From Mercurialis annua (taxonomy: Eukaryota; Streptophyta; Magnoliopsida; Malpighiales; Euphorbiaceae): 64,000 nt of DNA. This document shows, in pieces, positions 47,201 to 60,200 of the stretch (its first letter is position 1; every line of letters begins with the position of its first letter). The stretch covers positions 32,201,879 through 32,265,878 of the forward strand of contig NC_065571.1 in assembly GCF_937616625.2 (NCBI RefSeq). The letters run 5' to 3'. A program made the position numbers and the translations under genes. Below the pieces are notes generated by a model that saw only the letters and a list, made by a program, of their open reading frames with translations, ran no database searches and was not told where the DNA came from.

Positions 47201-50200
47201 TTAGTGATTCAAGTCAAACGTTTTCAAACGTTACGAAATAAATCCAAACGTTTCACCTTTTTAGCAATTCAAGCCAAACGTTTACAAACGCTACGAAACG
47301 AATCAAAACATTTCACCTTTTTAGCGATTTAAGCTAAACGTTTACAAACGTTATGAAAAAAATCCAAACGTTTCACCTTTTTAGCGATTCAAGCCAAACG
47401 TTTACAAACGTTACAATACAAATCCAAACGTTTCCCCTTTTTAGTGATTTAAGCCAAATGTTTTCAAACATTACGAAACAAAACAAAACATTTCACCTTT
47501 TTAGCGATTTAAGGCAAACGTTTACATACGTTACGAAACAAAACCAATCATTTAAAACGTTACGAATCACATCCAAACGATTACAAACATTACGAGAAAA
47601 AAAATCAAACGTTTCCCCTTTTTAGCAATTTATGCCAAACGTTTACAAACATTACGAAACACATGTTACGAAACAAATCGAAACGTTTACAAATGTTATG
47701 AAACAGAACTAAACGTTTCACCTTTTTAGCGAATTAAGCCATACGTTTACAAACATTACGAAACACAACCAAACGTTTCACCTTTTTAGCGATTTAAGCC
47801 ATATGTTTACATACGTTACGAAACGAAACCTAACGTTTCAAAACAACACCAAACATTTACCCATTTTAGCGATTTAAGCCAAACGTTTATAAACGTTACG
47901 AAACAAATCCAATAGTTTGTAAATATTACAAAACAAATCCAAACGTTTCACATTTTTAGTGATTGAAGCCAAACGTTTGCAAACGTTATGAAACAAATCC
48001 AAACATTTCGAAACAAATCCAAAGGTTTAAATTATTACGAAACAAATACAATTGTTTCCCCTTTTTAGCGATTTAAGCCAAACGTTTACAAACGTTACTA
48101 AAAAAACCCAAACGTTTCCCCTTTTTGGCAATTTAAGCCAAACGTTTTTAAACGTTATGAAACAAATCCAAGAATTTTACCTTTTTCGCTATTTAAAGAA
48201 AACGTATAAAACGTTACGAAACAAATCCAAACGTTTCCCATTTTTAGCAATTTAAACCAAACGTTAGAAACATTACAAAACAAATCCAAATGTTTCACCT
48301 TTTTAGCAATTTAAGACAAACGTTTACAAACGTTACAAAACAAATCCAAACGTTTCACCTTTATAGCGATTTAAGGCAAATATTTACAAACGTTATGAAA
48401 CAAATCCAAACGTTTCACCTTTTTAGCAATTTAGGCCAAACGGTTACAAAGGTTACGAAACAAATCCTAACGTGCAACGTTTTTAGCAATTTAAGCAAAA
48501 CGTTTACGAACATTACGAAACAAATCCAAACGTTTCACCTTTTTTAGCGATTTAAGCCAAACGTTTACAAACGTTACAAAACAAATCCAAACGTTTCTCC
48601 TTTTTACCGATTTAAGCCAAACATTTACCAACTTTACGAATCAAATCCAGACGTTTCCCCTTTTTAGCTATTTAAGCCAAACGTTTACAAAATGTTACGA
48701 AACAAATCCAAACGTTTCACATTTTTAGCAATTTGAGCCAAACATTTACAAACGTTTCACATTTTAGCGATTTAAGGAGAACGTTTACAAACGCTACGAA
48801 ACAAAGCCAAACGTTTAAAACCTTACGAAACAAATCCAACCGTTTCACCTTTTTAGGGATTGAAGCCGAAAGTTTACAAAGGTTACAAAACAAAACCAAT
48901 TGTTTCACCTTTTTAGCGATTTAAGCCAAATTTTTACAAACTTTACCACAAAAATCCAAATGTTTCACCTTTTTCGCGATTTAAGCCAAAAATTTACAAA
49001 CTTTACGAAACAAATTCAAGCGTTTTACCTTTTTAGAAATTTAAACCAAACACATAAAACATTACGAAACAAATCCAAACGTTTCCTATTTTTTAGCAAT
49101 TTAAGCCAAACGTTTAAAAACCTTACAAAACAAATCCAAACGTTTCACCTTTATAGCTATTTAAGCCAAACGTTTACAAACGTTAAGAAACAAATCCAAA
49201 CGTTTCACCTTTTTAGTGATTTAAGCCGAATGTTTACAAACGTTAGGAAAAAAAATCCAAACATTTAACCTTTTTAGCAATTTAACCAAGCGGTTACAAA
49301 GGTTACAAAAGAAATCCAAACGTGGCACCTTTTTAAAATTTAAGCAAAACGTTTACAAACGTTACGAAACAAATCCAAACGTTTCACCTTTTTAGCGATT
49401 TACGCCAGACGTTTACAAATGTTACAAAACAAATCCAAACGTTTCAGCTTTTTACCGATTTAAGCCAAACATTTACTAATGTTACGAAACAAATCCAAAC
49501 GTTTCACCTTTTTAGCTATTTAAGCCAAACGTTTACACAATGTTACGAAACAACTCCAAACGTTTCGTATTTTTAGCATTATAAGCCAAACATTTACAAA
49601 CGTTACGAAACAAATACAAACGTTTCACATTTTAGCGATTTAAGGCGAACGTTTACAAATGTTACGAAACAAACCCAAACGTTTAAAACGTTACGAAACA
49701 AATCCAAATGTTTCACTTTTTTAGCGATTTAAGCCAAATGTTTAAAAACTTTACGAAATAAAACCAAACATTTAAAATATTACAAAACAAATCTAAACGT
49801 TTCACATTTTTAGCGATTTAAGCCAAACGTTTACAAACATTACGAAACAAAACCAAGCGTTTCACCTTCTCAGCAATTTAAACCAAACATTTACAAACGT
49901 TACGAAACAAATCCAGGCGTTTAACCTTTTTAGCAAATTTAAGCCAAACGTTTATAAATGTTACGTAACAAATCCAAGCGTTTCACCTCTTTAACAATTT
50001 AAACCCAACGTTTACAAACATTATAAAACAAATCCAAATATTTCACCTTTTTAGCGATTTAATCCAAACATTTAAAAACGTAAGAAACAAATCCAAACGT
50101 TTCACCTTTTTAGCGATTTAAGCCCAACGTTTACAAAGGTTACGAAACAAATCCAATTTTTTTTACCTTTTTAGCAATTTAAGCCAAACATTTACAAACG

Positions 50201-50600
50201 TTACAAAGAAATCCGAGCGTTTCGCCTTTTTAGCAATTTAAGCCAAACGTTTGCAAACGTTACGAAACAAATCCAAGCGTTTCACCTTTTTAGCAATTTA
50301 AGCCAAACGTTTACAAACGTTCGAAACAAATCCAAACATTTTCATTTATTAGTGATTCAAGTCAAACGTTTACAACCGTTATGAAACAATTCCAAACATT
50401 TCACCTTTTTAGCGATTCAAGCCAAACGTTTATGATCGTTACAAAACAAATCCAAACGATTCACCCTATTAGCGATTTAAGCCAAACGTTTGCAAACATT
50501 ACGAAACAAATCCCAATGTTTCACCTTTTTACCAATTTAAGCCAAATGTTTACAAACGCTACGAAACAAAACCAAACGTTTAAAATGTTACAAAACAAAT
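45937..50600 (+). repeat. Super-repeat, copy 1
   Basis: It shares rare monomer features in order with 57299-62500. The TCGAAACAAATCC fragment before AAATTATTACG is at 48008 and 59571. The AATTTGAGCC monomer followed by a shortened CACATTTTAGCG unit is at 48730 and 60403. The AACGTGCAAC monomer is at 48473 and 60143, and the CACAATGTTACG monomer at 49536 and 61241. Confidence 0.82.
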
Positions 50601-53600
50601 CCGAACGTTTCTCATTTTTAGCGATTTAAGCCAAACGCATACAAACGTTACGAAAGAAAACGAAGCGTTTCAACTATTTAGTAATTTAATCCAAAGGTTT
50701 ACAAACGTTACGAAACAAAACCAAGCGCTTCAACCTTTTAGCAATTTAAGCCAAACATTTACAAACATTACGAAACAAATTCAAGCGTTTCACCTTTTTA
50801 GTAATTTAAGCAAAACATTTACAAATGTTAAGCAACAAATCCAAACATTTCACCTTTTTAGCTATTTAAGTCAAACGTTATGAAAAAAAATCTAATGTTT
50901 CACCTTTTTAGCGATTTAAGCCGAACGGTTACAAAAGTTATGAAACAAATCCAAATCTTTCATTTTTTTAGCAATTTAAGCCAAAAGTTTTCAAACGTTA
51001 CGAAACAAATCAAAGCGTTTCACCTTTTTAGCAATTTAAGCCAAACTTTTACAAAATGTACGAAACAAATCCAAACGCTTCACCTTTTTAGTGATTTAAG
51101 CCAAACGTTTACAAATGTTACGAAACTAATCCAAACGTTTTGAAATAAATCCAAACGTATACAAACACTACGAAACAAAGCCGAACGTTTACAAACGTTT
51201 TGAAACAAAGCCAAACGTTTACAAACGTTACGAAACAAAGCCAAACGTTTACAAACGTTACGAAACAAATAAAAGCATTTCACCTTTATAGCAATTGAAG
51301 CCAAACGTTTACAAACGTTATGAAACAAAACCAGACGTTTCACCTTTTTAGCAATTTAAGCCAAACGTTTACAAACATTACGAAACATATCCAAGCGTTT
51401 CACCTTTTAGCAATCTGAGCCAAACGTTTACTAACGTAACGGAACAAAACCAAGCGTTTCACATTTATAATTATTTAAGCGAAACGTTTACAAACGTTCG
51501 AAACAAATCCAAATTTTTCCATTTTTTAGCGATTCAAGTCAAACGTTTACAAACGTTACGAAACAAATCCAAACATTTCACCTTTTTAGCGATTCAAGCC
51601 AAATGTTTACAAACGTTACAAAACAAATCCAAATGTTTCACCTTATTAGCGATTTAAGCCAAACGTTTGCAAACATTACGAAACAAATCCAAATGTTTCA
51701 CCTTTTTACCAATTTAAGCCAAACGTTTACAAACGCTACGAAACAAAACCAAACGTTTAAAATGTTACGAAACAAATCCAAACGTTTCTCATTTTTAGCG
51801 ATTTAAGCCAAACGCTTACAAATGTTACGAAAGAAAACGAAACGTTTTAACTATTTAGTAATTTAATCCAAAGGTTTACAAACGTTACGAAACAAAACCA
51901 AGCGTTTCAACTTTTTAGCAATTTAAGCCAAACATTTACAAACGTTATGAAACAAATTCAAGCGTTTCACCTTTTTAGTAATTTAAGCAAAACGTTTACA
52001 AATGTTAAGCAACAAATCCAAACATTTCACCTTTTTAGCTATTTAAGCCAAACGTTATGAAAAAAATTCTAATGTTTCACCTTTTTAGCGATTTAAGCCG
52101 AACAGTTACAAAAGTTATGAAACAAATCCAAATCTTTCACCTTTTTATCAATTTAAGCCAAACGTTTTCAAACGTTACGAAACAAATCCAAGCGTTTCAC
52201 CTTTTTAGCAATTTAAGCCAAACTTTTACAAACGGTACGAAACAAATCCAAACGCTTCACCTTTTTAGTTATTTAAGCCAAACATTTACAAATGTTACGA
52301 TACAAATCCAAAGGTTTCGAAATAAATCCAAACATATACAAACACTACGAAACAAAGCCAAACGTTTACAAATGTTTCGAAACAAAGCCAAACGTTTACA
52401 AACGTTTCGAAACAAAGCCAAACGTTTACAAACGTTACGAAACAAATAAAAGCGTTTCACCTTTATAGCAATTGAAGCCAAATGTTTACAAACGTTATGA
52501 AACAAAACCAGACGTTTCACCTTTTTAGCGATTTAAGCCAAACATTTACAAACGTTATGAAACATATCCAAGCGTTTCACCTTTTTAGCAATTTGAGGCA
52601 AACGTTTACTAATGTAACGGAACAAAACCAAGCGTTTGACATTTTTAATTAATTAAGCCAAACGTTTACAAACGTTTGAAACAAATCCAAACGTTTCCAT
52701 TTTTTAGTGATTCAAGTCAAACGTTTACAAACGTTACGAAACAAATCCAAACATTTCACCTTTTTAGCGATTCAAGTCAAACATTTACAAACGTTACGAA
52801 ACAAATCCAAACGTTTCACCTTTTTAGCGATTCAAGTCAAACATTTACAAACGTTACGAAACAAATCCGAACGTTTCTCATTTTTAGCGATTTAAGCCAA
52901 ACACTTACAAACGTTACGAAAGAAAACGAAGCGTTTCAACTATTTAGTAATTTAATCCAAAGGTTTACAAACGTTACGAAACAAAACCAAGCGCTTCAAC
53001 TTTTTAGCAATTTAAGCCAAACATTTACAAACATTACGAAACAAATTCAAGCGTTTCACCTTTTTAGTAATTTAAGCAAAACATTTACAAATGTTAAGCA
53101 ACAAATCCAAACATTTCACCTTTTTAGCTATTTAAGTCAAACGTTATGAAAAAAAATCTAATGTTTCACCTTTTTAGCGATTTAAGCCGAACGGTTACAA
53201 AAGTTATGAAACAAATCCAAATCTTTCATTTTTTTAGCAATTTAAGCCAAAAGTTTTCAAACGTTACGAAACAAATCAAAGCGTTTCACCTTTTTAGCAA
53301 TTTAAGCCAAACTTTTACAAAAGGTACGAAACAAATCCAAACGCTTCACCTTTTTAGTGATTTAAGCCAAACGTTTACAAATGTTACGAAACAAATCCAA
53401 ACGTTTTGAAATAAATCCAAACGTATACAAACACTACGAAACAAAGCCAAACGTTTACAAACGTTTCGAAACAAAGCCAAACGTTTACAAACGTTACGAA
53501 ACAAAGCCAAACGTTTACAAACGTTACGAAACAAATAAAAGCATTTCACCTTTATAGCAATTGAAGCCAAACGTTTACAAACGTTATGAAACAAAACCAG

Positions 53601-54887
53601 ACGTTTCACCTTTTTAGCAATTTAAGCCAAACGTTTACAAACGTTACGAAACATATCCAAGCGTTTCACCTTTTAGCAATCTGAGCCAAACGTTTACTAA
53701 CGTAACGGAACAAAACCAAGCGTTTCACATTTTTAATTATTTAAGCGAAACGTTTACAAACGTTCGAAACAAATCCAAATTTTTCCATTTTTTAGCGATT
53801 CAAGTCAAACGTTTACAAACGTTACGAAACAAATCCAAACATTTCACCTTTTTAGCGATTCAAGCCAAATGTTTACAAACGTTACAAAACAAATCCAAAT
53901 GTTTCACCTTATTAGCGATTTAAGCCAAACGTTTGCAAACATTACGAAACAAATCCTAATGTTTCACCTTTTTACCAATTTAATCCAAACGTTTACAAAC
54001 GCTACGAAACAAAACCAAACGTTTAAAATGTTACGAAACAAATCCAAACGTTTCTCGTTTTTAGCGATTTAAGCCAAACGCTTACAAATGTTACGAAAGA
54101 AAACGAAGCGTTTCAACTATTAAGTAATTTAATCCAAAGGTTTACAAACGTTACGAAACAAAACCAAGCGTTTCAACTTTTTAGCAATTTAAGCCAAACA
54201 TTTACAAACGTTATGAAACAAATTCAAGCGTTTCACCTTTTTAGTAATTTAAGCAAAACGTTTACAAATGTTAAGCAACAAATCCAAACATTTCACCTTT
54301 TTAGCTATTTAAGCCAAACGTTATGAAAAAAACTCTAATGTTTCACCTTTTTAGCGATTTAAGCCGAACGGTTACAAAAGTTATGAAACAAATCCAAATC
54401 TTTCACCTTTTTAGCAATTTAAGCCAAACGTTTTCAAACGTTACGAAACAAATCCAAGCGTTTCACCTTTTTAGCAATTTAAGCCAAACTTTTACAAACA
54501 GTAAGAAACAAATCCAAACGCTTCACCTTTTTAGTTATTTAAGCCAAACATTTACAAATGTTACGATACAAATCCAAAGGTTTCGAAATAAATCCAAACG
54601 TATACAAACACTACGAAACAAAGCCAAACGCTTACAAATGTTTCGAAACAAAGCCAAACGTTTACAAACGTTTCGAAACAAAGCCAAACGTTTACAAACG
54701 TTAAGAAACAAATAAAAGCGTTTCACCTTTATAGCAATTGAAGCCAAACGTTTACAAACGTTATGAAACAAAACCAGACGTTTCCCCTTTTTAGCGATTT
54801 AAGCCAAACGTTTACAAACGTTACGAAACATATCCAAGCGTTTCACCTTTTTAGCAATTTGAGCCCAACGTTTACTAATGTAACGGA
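50590..54887 (+). repeat. Tandem 2266-bp higher-order repeat (dimer of 1.1-kb subunits)
   Basis: 50590-52621 and 52856-54887 are collinear at a constant offset of 2266 bp over about 2 kb, with few differences. Each 2266-bp unit is itself two related subunits: the marker CGAAAGAAAACGAAGCG lies at 50651, 51828, 52917, 54094 and (one base changed) 55153, spacings 1177, 1089, 1177 and 1059. Confidence 0.92.
51171..51262 (+). repeat. Run of 30-bp half-monomers (first of six)
   Basis: Three tandem 30-bp units of the form GAAACAAAGCCAAACG... with nothing between them, where normal satellite would have a second 30-bp half. Each equals a full monomer lacking the 30 bp from TCCAAACG to GATTTAA. Similar runs are at about 52348-52440, 53437-53528, 54614-54706, 55612-55704 and 62888-62945, one per 1.1-kb subunit. 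Confidence 0.88.
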
Positions 54888-57298
54888 ACAAATCCAAACA
54901 TTTTACCTTTTTAGCGATTCAAGCCAAATGTTTACAAACGTTACAAAACAAATCCAAATGTTTCACCTTATTAGCGATTTAAGCCAAACGTTTGCAAACA
55001 TTACGAAACAAATCCAAATGTTTCACCTTTTTACCAATTTAAGCCAAACGTTTACAAACGCTACGAAACAAAACCAAACGTTTAAAATGGTACGAAACAA
55101 ATCCAAACGTTTATCATTTTTAGCGATTTAAGCCAAATGCTTACAAACGTTACGAAAGAAAACAAAGCGTTTCAACTGCTTAGTAATTTAATCCAAAGGT
55201 TTACACACGTTACGAAACAAAACCAAGCGTTTCAACTTTTTTACAATTTAAGCCAAACATTTACAAAAGTTACGAAACAAATTCAAGCGTTTCACCTTTT
55301 TAGTAATTTAAGCAAAACGTTTACAAATGTTAAGCAACAAATCCAAACATTTCACCTTTTTAGCTATTTAAGCCAAACGTTATCAAAAAAATTCTAATGT
55401 TTCACCTTTTTAGCGATTTAAGCCGAACGTTTACAAAAGTTATGAAACAAATCCAAATCTTTCACCTTTTTAGCAATTTAAGCCAAACTTTCACAAACGG
55501 TACGAAACAAATCCAAACGCTTCACCTTTTTAGTGATTTAAGCCAAACTTTTACAAATGTTACGAAACAAATCCAAACGTTTTGAAATAAATCCAAACGT
55601 ATACAAACGTTGCGAAACAAAGCCAAATGTTTACAAATGTTTCGAAACAAAGCCAAACGTTTACAAACGTTTCGAAACAAAGCCAAACGTTTACAAAAGT
55701 TACGAAACAAATAAAAGTGTTTCACCTTTATAGCAATTGAAGCCAAACGTTTACAAACGTTATGAAACAAAACCAGACGTTTCACCTTTTTAGCGATTTA
55801 AGCCAAACGTTACGAAACAAATCCAAGCGTTTCACCTTTTTAGCAATTTAAGCCAAACGTTTACTAACGTAACAGAACAAAACCAAGCGTTTCACATTTT
55901 TAATTATTTAAGCCTAACGTTTACAAACGACAAATCTAAACCTTTTTACCTTTTTACCGATTGAACCCAAACATTTACAAATGTTACGAAACAAATCAAA
56001 ATATTTCTCCTTTTTAGCGATTTAAGCCAAACGTATACCAACATTACGAAAAAAACCAAACATTTCCCATTTTTAGCGATTTAAGCCAAACGTTAACAAA
56101 CGCTACACAACAAATCCAAAACGTTTCCCCTTTTTAGTGATTTAAGCAAAACATTTACAAATGTTACAAAACAAAACCAAACATTTCACTTTTTTGGCGA
56201 TTTAATCCAAACGTTTGGATACGTTACGAAACAAAACCAAACGTTTAAAACGTTACGAAACAAACATTACGAATCAAATCCAAACGTTTACAAACATTAC
56301 GAAAAAAAACCAAACGTTTCACCTTTTTAGCGATTTAAGCCAAATGTATAAAACGTTACGAAACAAATCCAAAGGTTTCACCTTTTTAGCAATTTAAACT
56401 AAACGTATAAAACGTTACAAAACAAATCCAAACGCTTCCTATTTTTAGCAATTTAAGCCAAACGTTTACAAATGTTACAGAACAAATCCAAATGTTTCAC
56501 CTTTTTAGCAATTTAAGCTAAACGTTTATAAACGTTACAAAACAAATCCAAATGTTTCACATTTTTAGGAAATTAAGCCAAACGTTTACAAAGGTCACAA
56601 AACAAAACCAAATGATTCACCATTTTAGCGATTTAAGCCAAACGTTTACAAACGTTACCAAAAAAATCCAAACATTTCCCCTTTTTAGCGATTTAAGTCA
56701 AACATTTACAAACGTTACGAAACAAATCCAAGAATTTCACCTTTTTAATAATTTAAGCTCAACGTTTACAAACATTACGAAAAAAATCCAAATATTTCAC
56801 CTTTTTAGCGATTTAAGCCAAACGTTTACAAACGTATGAAACAAATCCAAACGCTTCACCTTTTTAGAAATTTAACCCCAACCTTTACAAATGTTTCGAA
56901 ACAAATCCAATTTTTTTACCTTTTTAGGAATTTAAGCCAAACATTTACAAACGTTACAAACAAATCAAAGCGTTTCACCTTTTTAGCAACTTAAGCCAAA
57001 CGTTTGCAAACGTTACGAAATAAATCCAAGCGTTTCACACTTTTAGCAATTTAAGCCAAACATTTACAAACATTACGAAACAAATCAAAACGTTTCCATT
57101 TTTTAGTGATTCAAGCCAAACGTTTTCAAACGTTACGAAACAAATTCAAAGGTTTCGCCTTTTTAGGGATTCAAGCCAAACATTTACAAACGTTACGAAA
57201 CAAATCCGAACTTTTCACCTTTTAAGCGATTTAAGCCAAATGTTTACAAACGTTACGAAACAAATCCAAACATTTCACCTTTTTAACAATTTAAGCCA

Positions 57299-60200
57299 AA
57301 CATTAACAACCGTTACAAAACAAATTCAAATGTTTCACCTTTTTAGCGATTTAAACCAAACATTTACAAAGGTTAGGAAACAAATCCGAATGTTTCAACT
57401 TTTTAGCAATTTAAGCCAAACGTTTACAAACATTACGAAACAAATCCAAACGTTTCACCTTTTTAGAAATTTAAGCCAAACGTTTACAAACGTTACGCAA
57501 TTTTAAACGTTTCCCCTTTTTAGCGATGTAAGCCAAACGTTTACAAACAAGACGAAACCAATCCAAACGTTTCACCTTTTTAGCTATCTAAGCCAAACGT
57601 TTACAAACGTTACGAAACAAATCAAAATGTTTCCCCTTTTTAGAAATTTAAGCCAAACTTTAACAAACGTTACGAAACAAATCCAAATGTTTCACCTTTT
57701 TAGCGATTTAAACCAAACGTTTACAAAGGTTATGAAACAAATCCAAATTTTTCACCTTTTTAGCAATTTAAGACAAACGTTTACAAACATTACGAATTAA
57801 ATCCAAGCGTTTCACCTTTTTAGAAATTTAAGCCAAATCTTTACAAACGTTACGAAACAAATCCAAGCGTTTCTCCTTTTTAGCAATTTAAGCCAAACAT
57901 TTACAAACTTGACGAAACAATTCCAAACGTTTCCCCTTTTAGTTATTCAAGCCAAACGTTTACAAACGTTACGAAACAAATCCAAACGTTTCACATTTTA
58001 GCGATTTAAGCCCAACGTTTACAAACGTTTCGAAACAAAACCAAACGTTTAAAACGTTATGAAACAAATCCAAATGTTTCACCTTTTTAGCAATTTAAGC
58101 AAAACGTTTACAAACGTTACGAAACAAATCCAAATGTTTCACCTTTTTAGCTATTTAAGCCAAACGTTTATAAATGTTATGAAACAAAACCAAACGTTTA
58201 AAACCCTACAAAACAAATCCAAACGTTTCACATTTTTAGCTATTTAAGCCAAACATTTACAAACATTACGAAACAAAACCAAGCGTTTCACCTTTTCAAC
58301 AATTTAAGCCAAACGTTTACAAACGTTACGAAACAAATCCAAGCATCTCACCTTTTTAGCAATTTAAGCCAAACGTTTATAAACGTTACGAAACAAATCC
58401 AAGCGTTTCACCTTTTTAATAATTTAAGCCCAACGTTTACAAACGTTACGAAACAAGTCCAAATATTTCACCTTTTTTGCGATTTAAGCCAAACGTTTAC
58501 AAACGTATGTAACAAATCCAAAAGTTTCTCCTTTTTAGCAATTTAAGCCCAACGTTTACAAAGGTTACAAAACAAATCCAAATTTTTTACCTTTTTAGCA
58601 ATTTAAGCCAAACATTTACAAACGTTACAAACAAATCCAAGCGTTTCACCTTTTTAGCAAATTAAGCCAAACGTTTGCAAACGTTACGAAACGAATCCAA
58701 GCGTTTCACCTTTTTAACAATTTAAGCCAAACGTTTACAAAAGTTACGAAACAAATCCAAACGTTTCCATTTTTTAGTGATTCAAGCCAAACGTTTACAA
58801 ACGTTACAAAACAAATCCAAACTTTTCACCTTTTTAGCGATTTAAGTCAAACGTTTACAAACGTTATAAAACAAATCCAAATGTTTCACCTTTTTAGCGA
58901 CTCAAGCCAAACGTTTACAAAGGTTACAAAACAAATCCAAACGTTTCACCTTTTTAGCGATTTAAGCCAAGCGTTTACAAACATTACGAAACAAAACCAA
59001 ACATTTCACCTACTTAGCGATTTAAGCCAAACATTTACAAACGTTACAAAACAAAACCAAACGTGTAAAACGTTACGAAACAAACATTACGAATCAAATC
59101 CAAACGTTTGCAAACATTACGAAAAAAACCAGACGTTTCACCTTTTTAGTGATTTAAGCCAAACGTTTACAAACATTACGAAACAAACGTTATGAAACAA
59201 ATCAAAACGTTTACAAACGTTACGAAACAGAACCAAACTTTTCACCTTTTTAGCGAATTAAGCCATACGTTTACAAACATTACGAAACAAAACCAAAAGT
59301 TTCACCCTTTTAGCGATTTAAGCCAAACGTTTACATCTGTTGCGAAACAAAACCAAACGTTTAAAACGTTACGAAAAGAATCCAAACGTTTACAAACGTT
59401 TCAAAACAGCACCAAAAATTTACCTATGTTAGCTATTTACGCCAAACGTTTATAAACTTTACGAAACAAATCCAATCATTTGTAAATATTACGAAACAAA
59501 TCCAAACGTTTCGCATTTTTTGTGATTGAAGCCAAACGTTTACAAACGTTACGAAACAAATCCAAACGCTTCGAAACAAATCCAAACGTTTAAATTATTA
59601 CGAAACAAATCCAACTGTTTCACCTTTTTAGCGATTTAAGCCTAAAGTTTAGAAAGGTTACAAAACAAACCAAACGTTTCCCCTTTTTAGAGATTTAATC
59701 CAAACGTTTAAAAATGTTACCAAAAAAATCCAAACGTTTCCCCTTTTTAGCGATTTAAGCCAAACTTTTATAAATATTACGAAACAAATCCAAGCGTTTT
59801 ACCTTTTTAGCTATTTAAAGCAAACGTATAAAACGTTACGAATCAAATCCGAACGTTTCCTATTTCTAGCAATTTAAGCCAAACGTTTACAAACATTACA
59901 AAACAAATCCAAATGTTTCACCTTTTTAGCAATTTAAGCCAAATGTTACAAAACAAATCCAAACGTTTCACCTTTATAGCGATTTAAGCAAAATATTTAC
60001 AAACGTTAAGAAACAAATCCAAACGTTTCCCCTTTTTAGCGATTTAGGCGAAACGTTTACAAACATTACGAAACAAATACAAAAGTTTCACCTTTTTAGC
60101 AATTTAAGCCAAATGGTTACAAAGGTTATAAAACAAATCCTAACGTGCAACCTTTGTAGCAATTTAAGCAAAACGTTTACAAACATTACGAAACAAATCC

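Noticed and set aside
58199..58212. Telomere-like AAACCCTA
   Set aside because: A single copy within the half-monomer AAACCCTACAAAAC, a variant of AAACGTTACAAAAC; no tandem telomere repeats.
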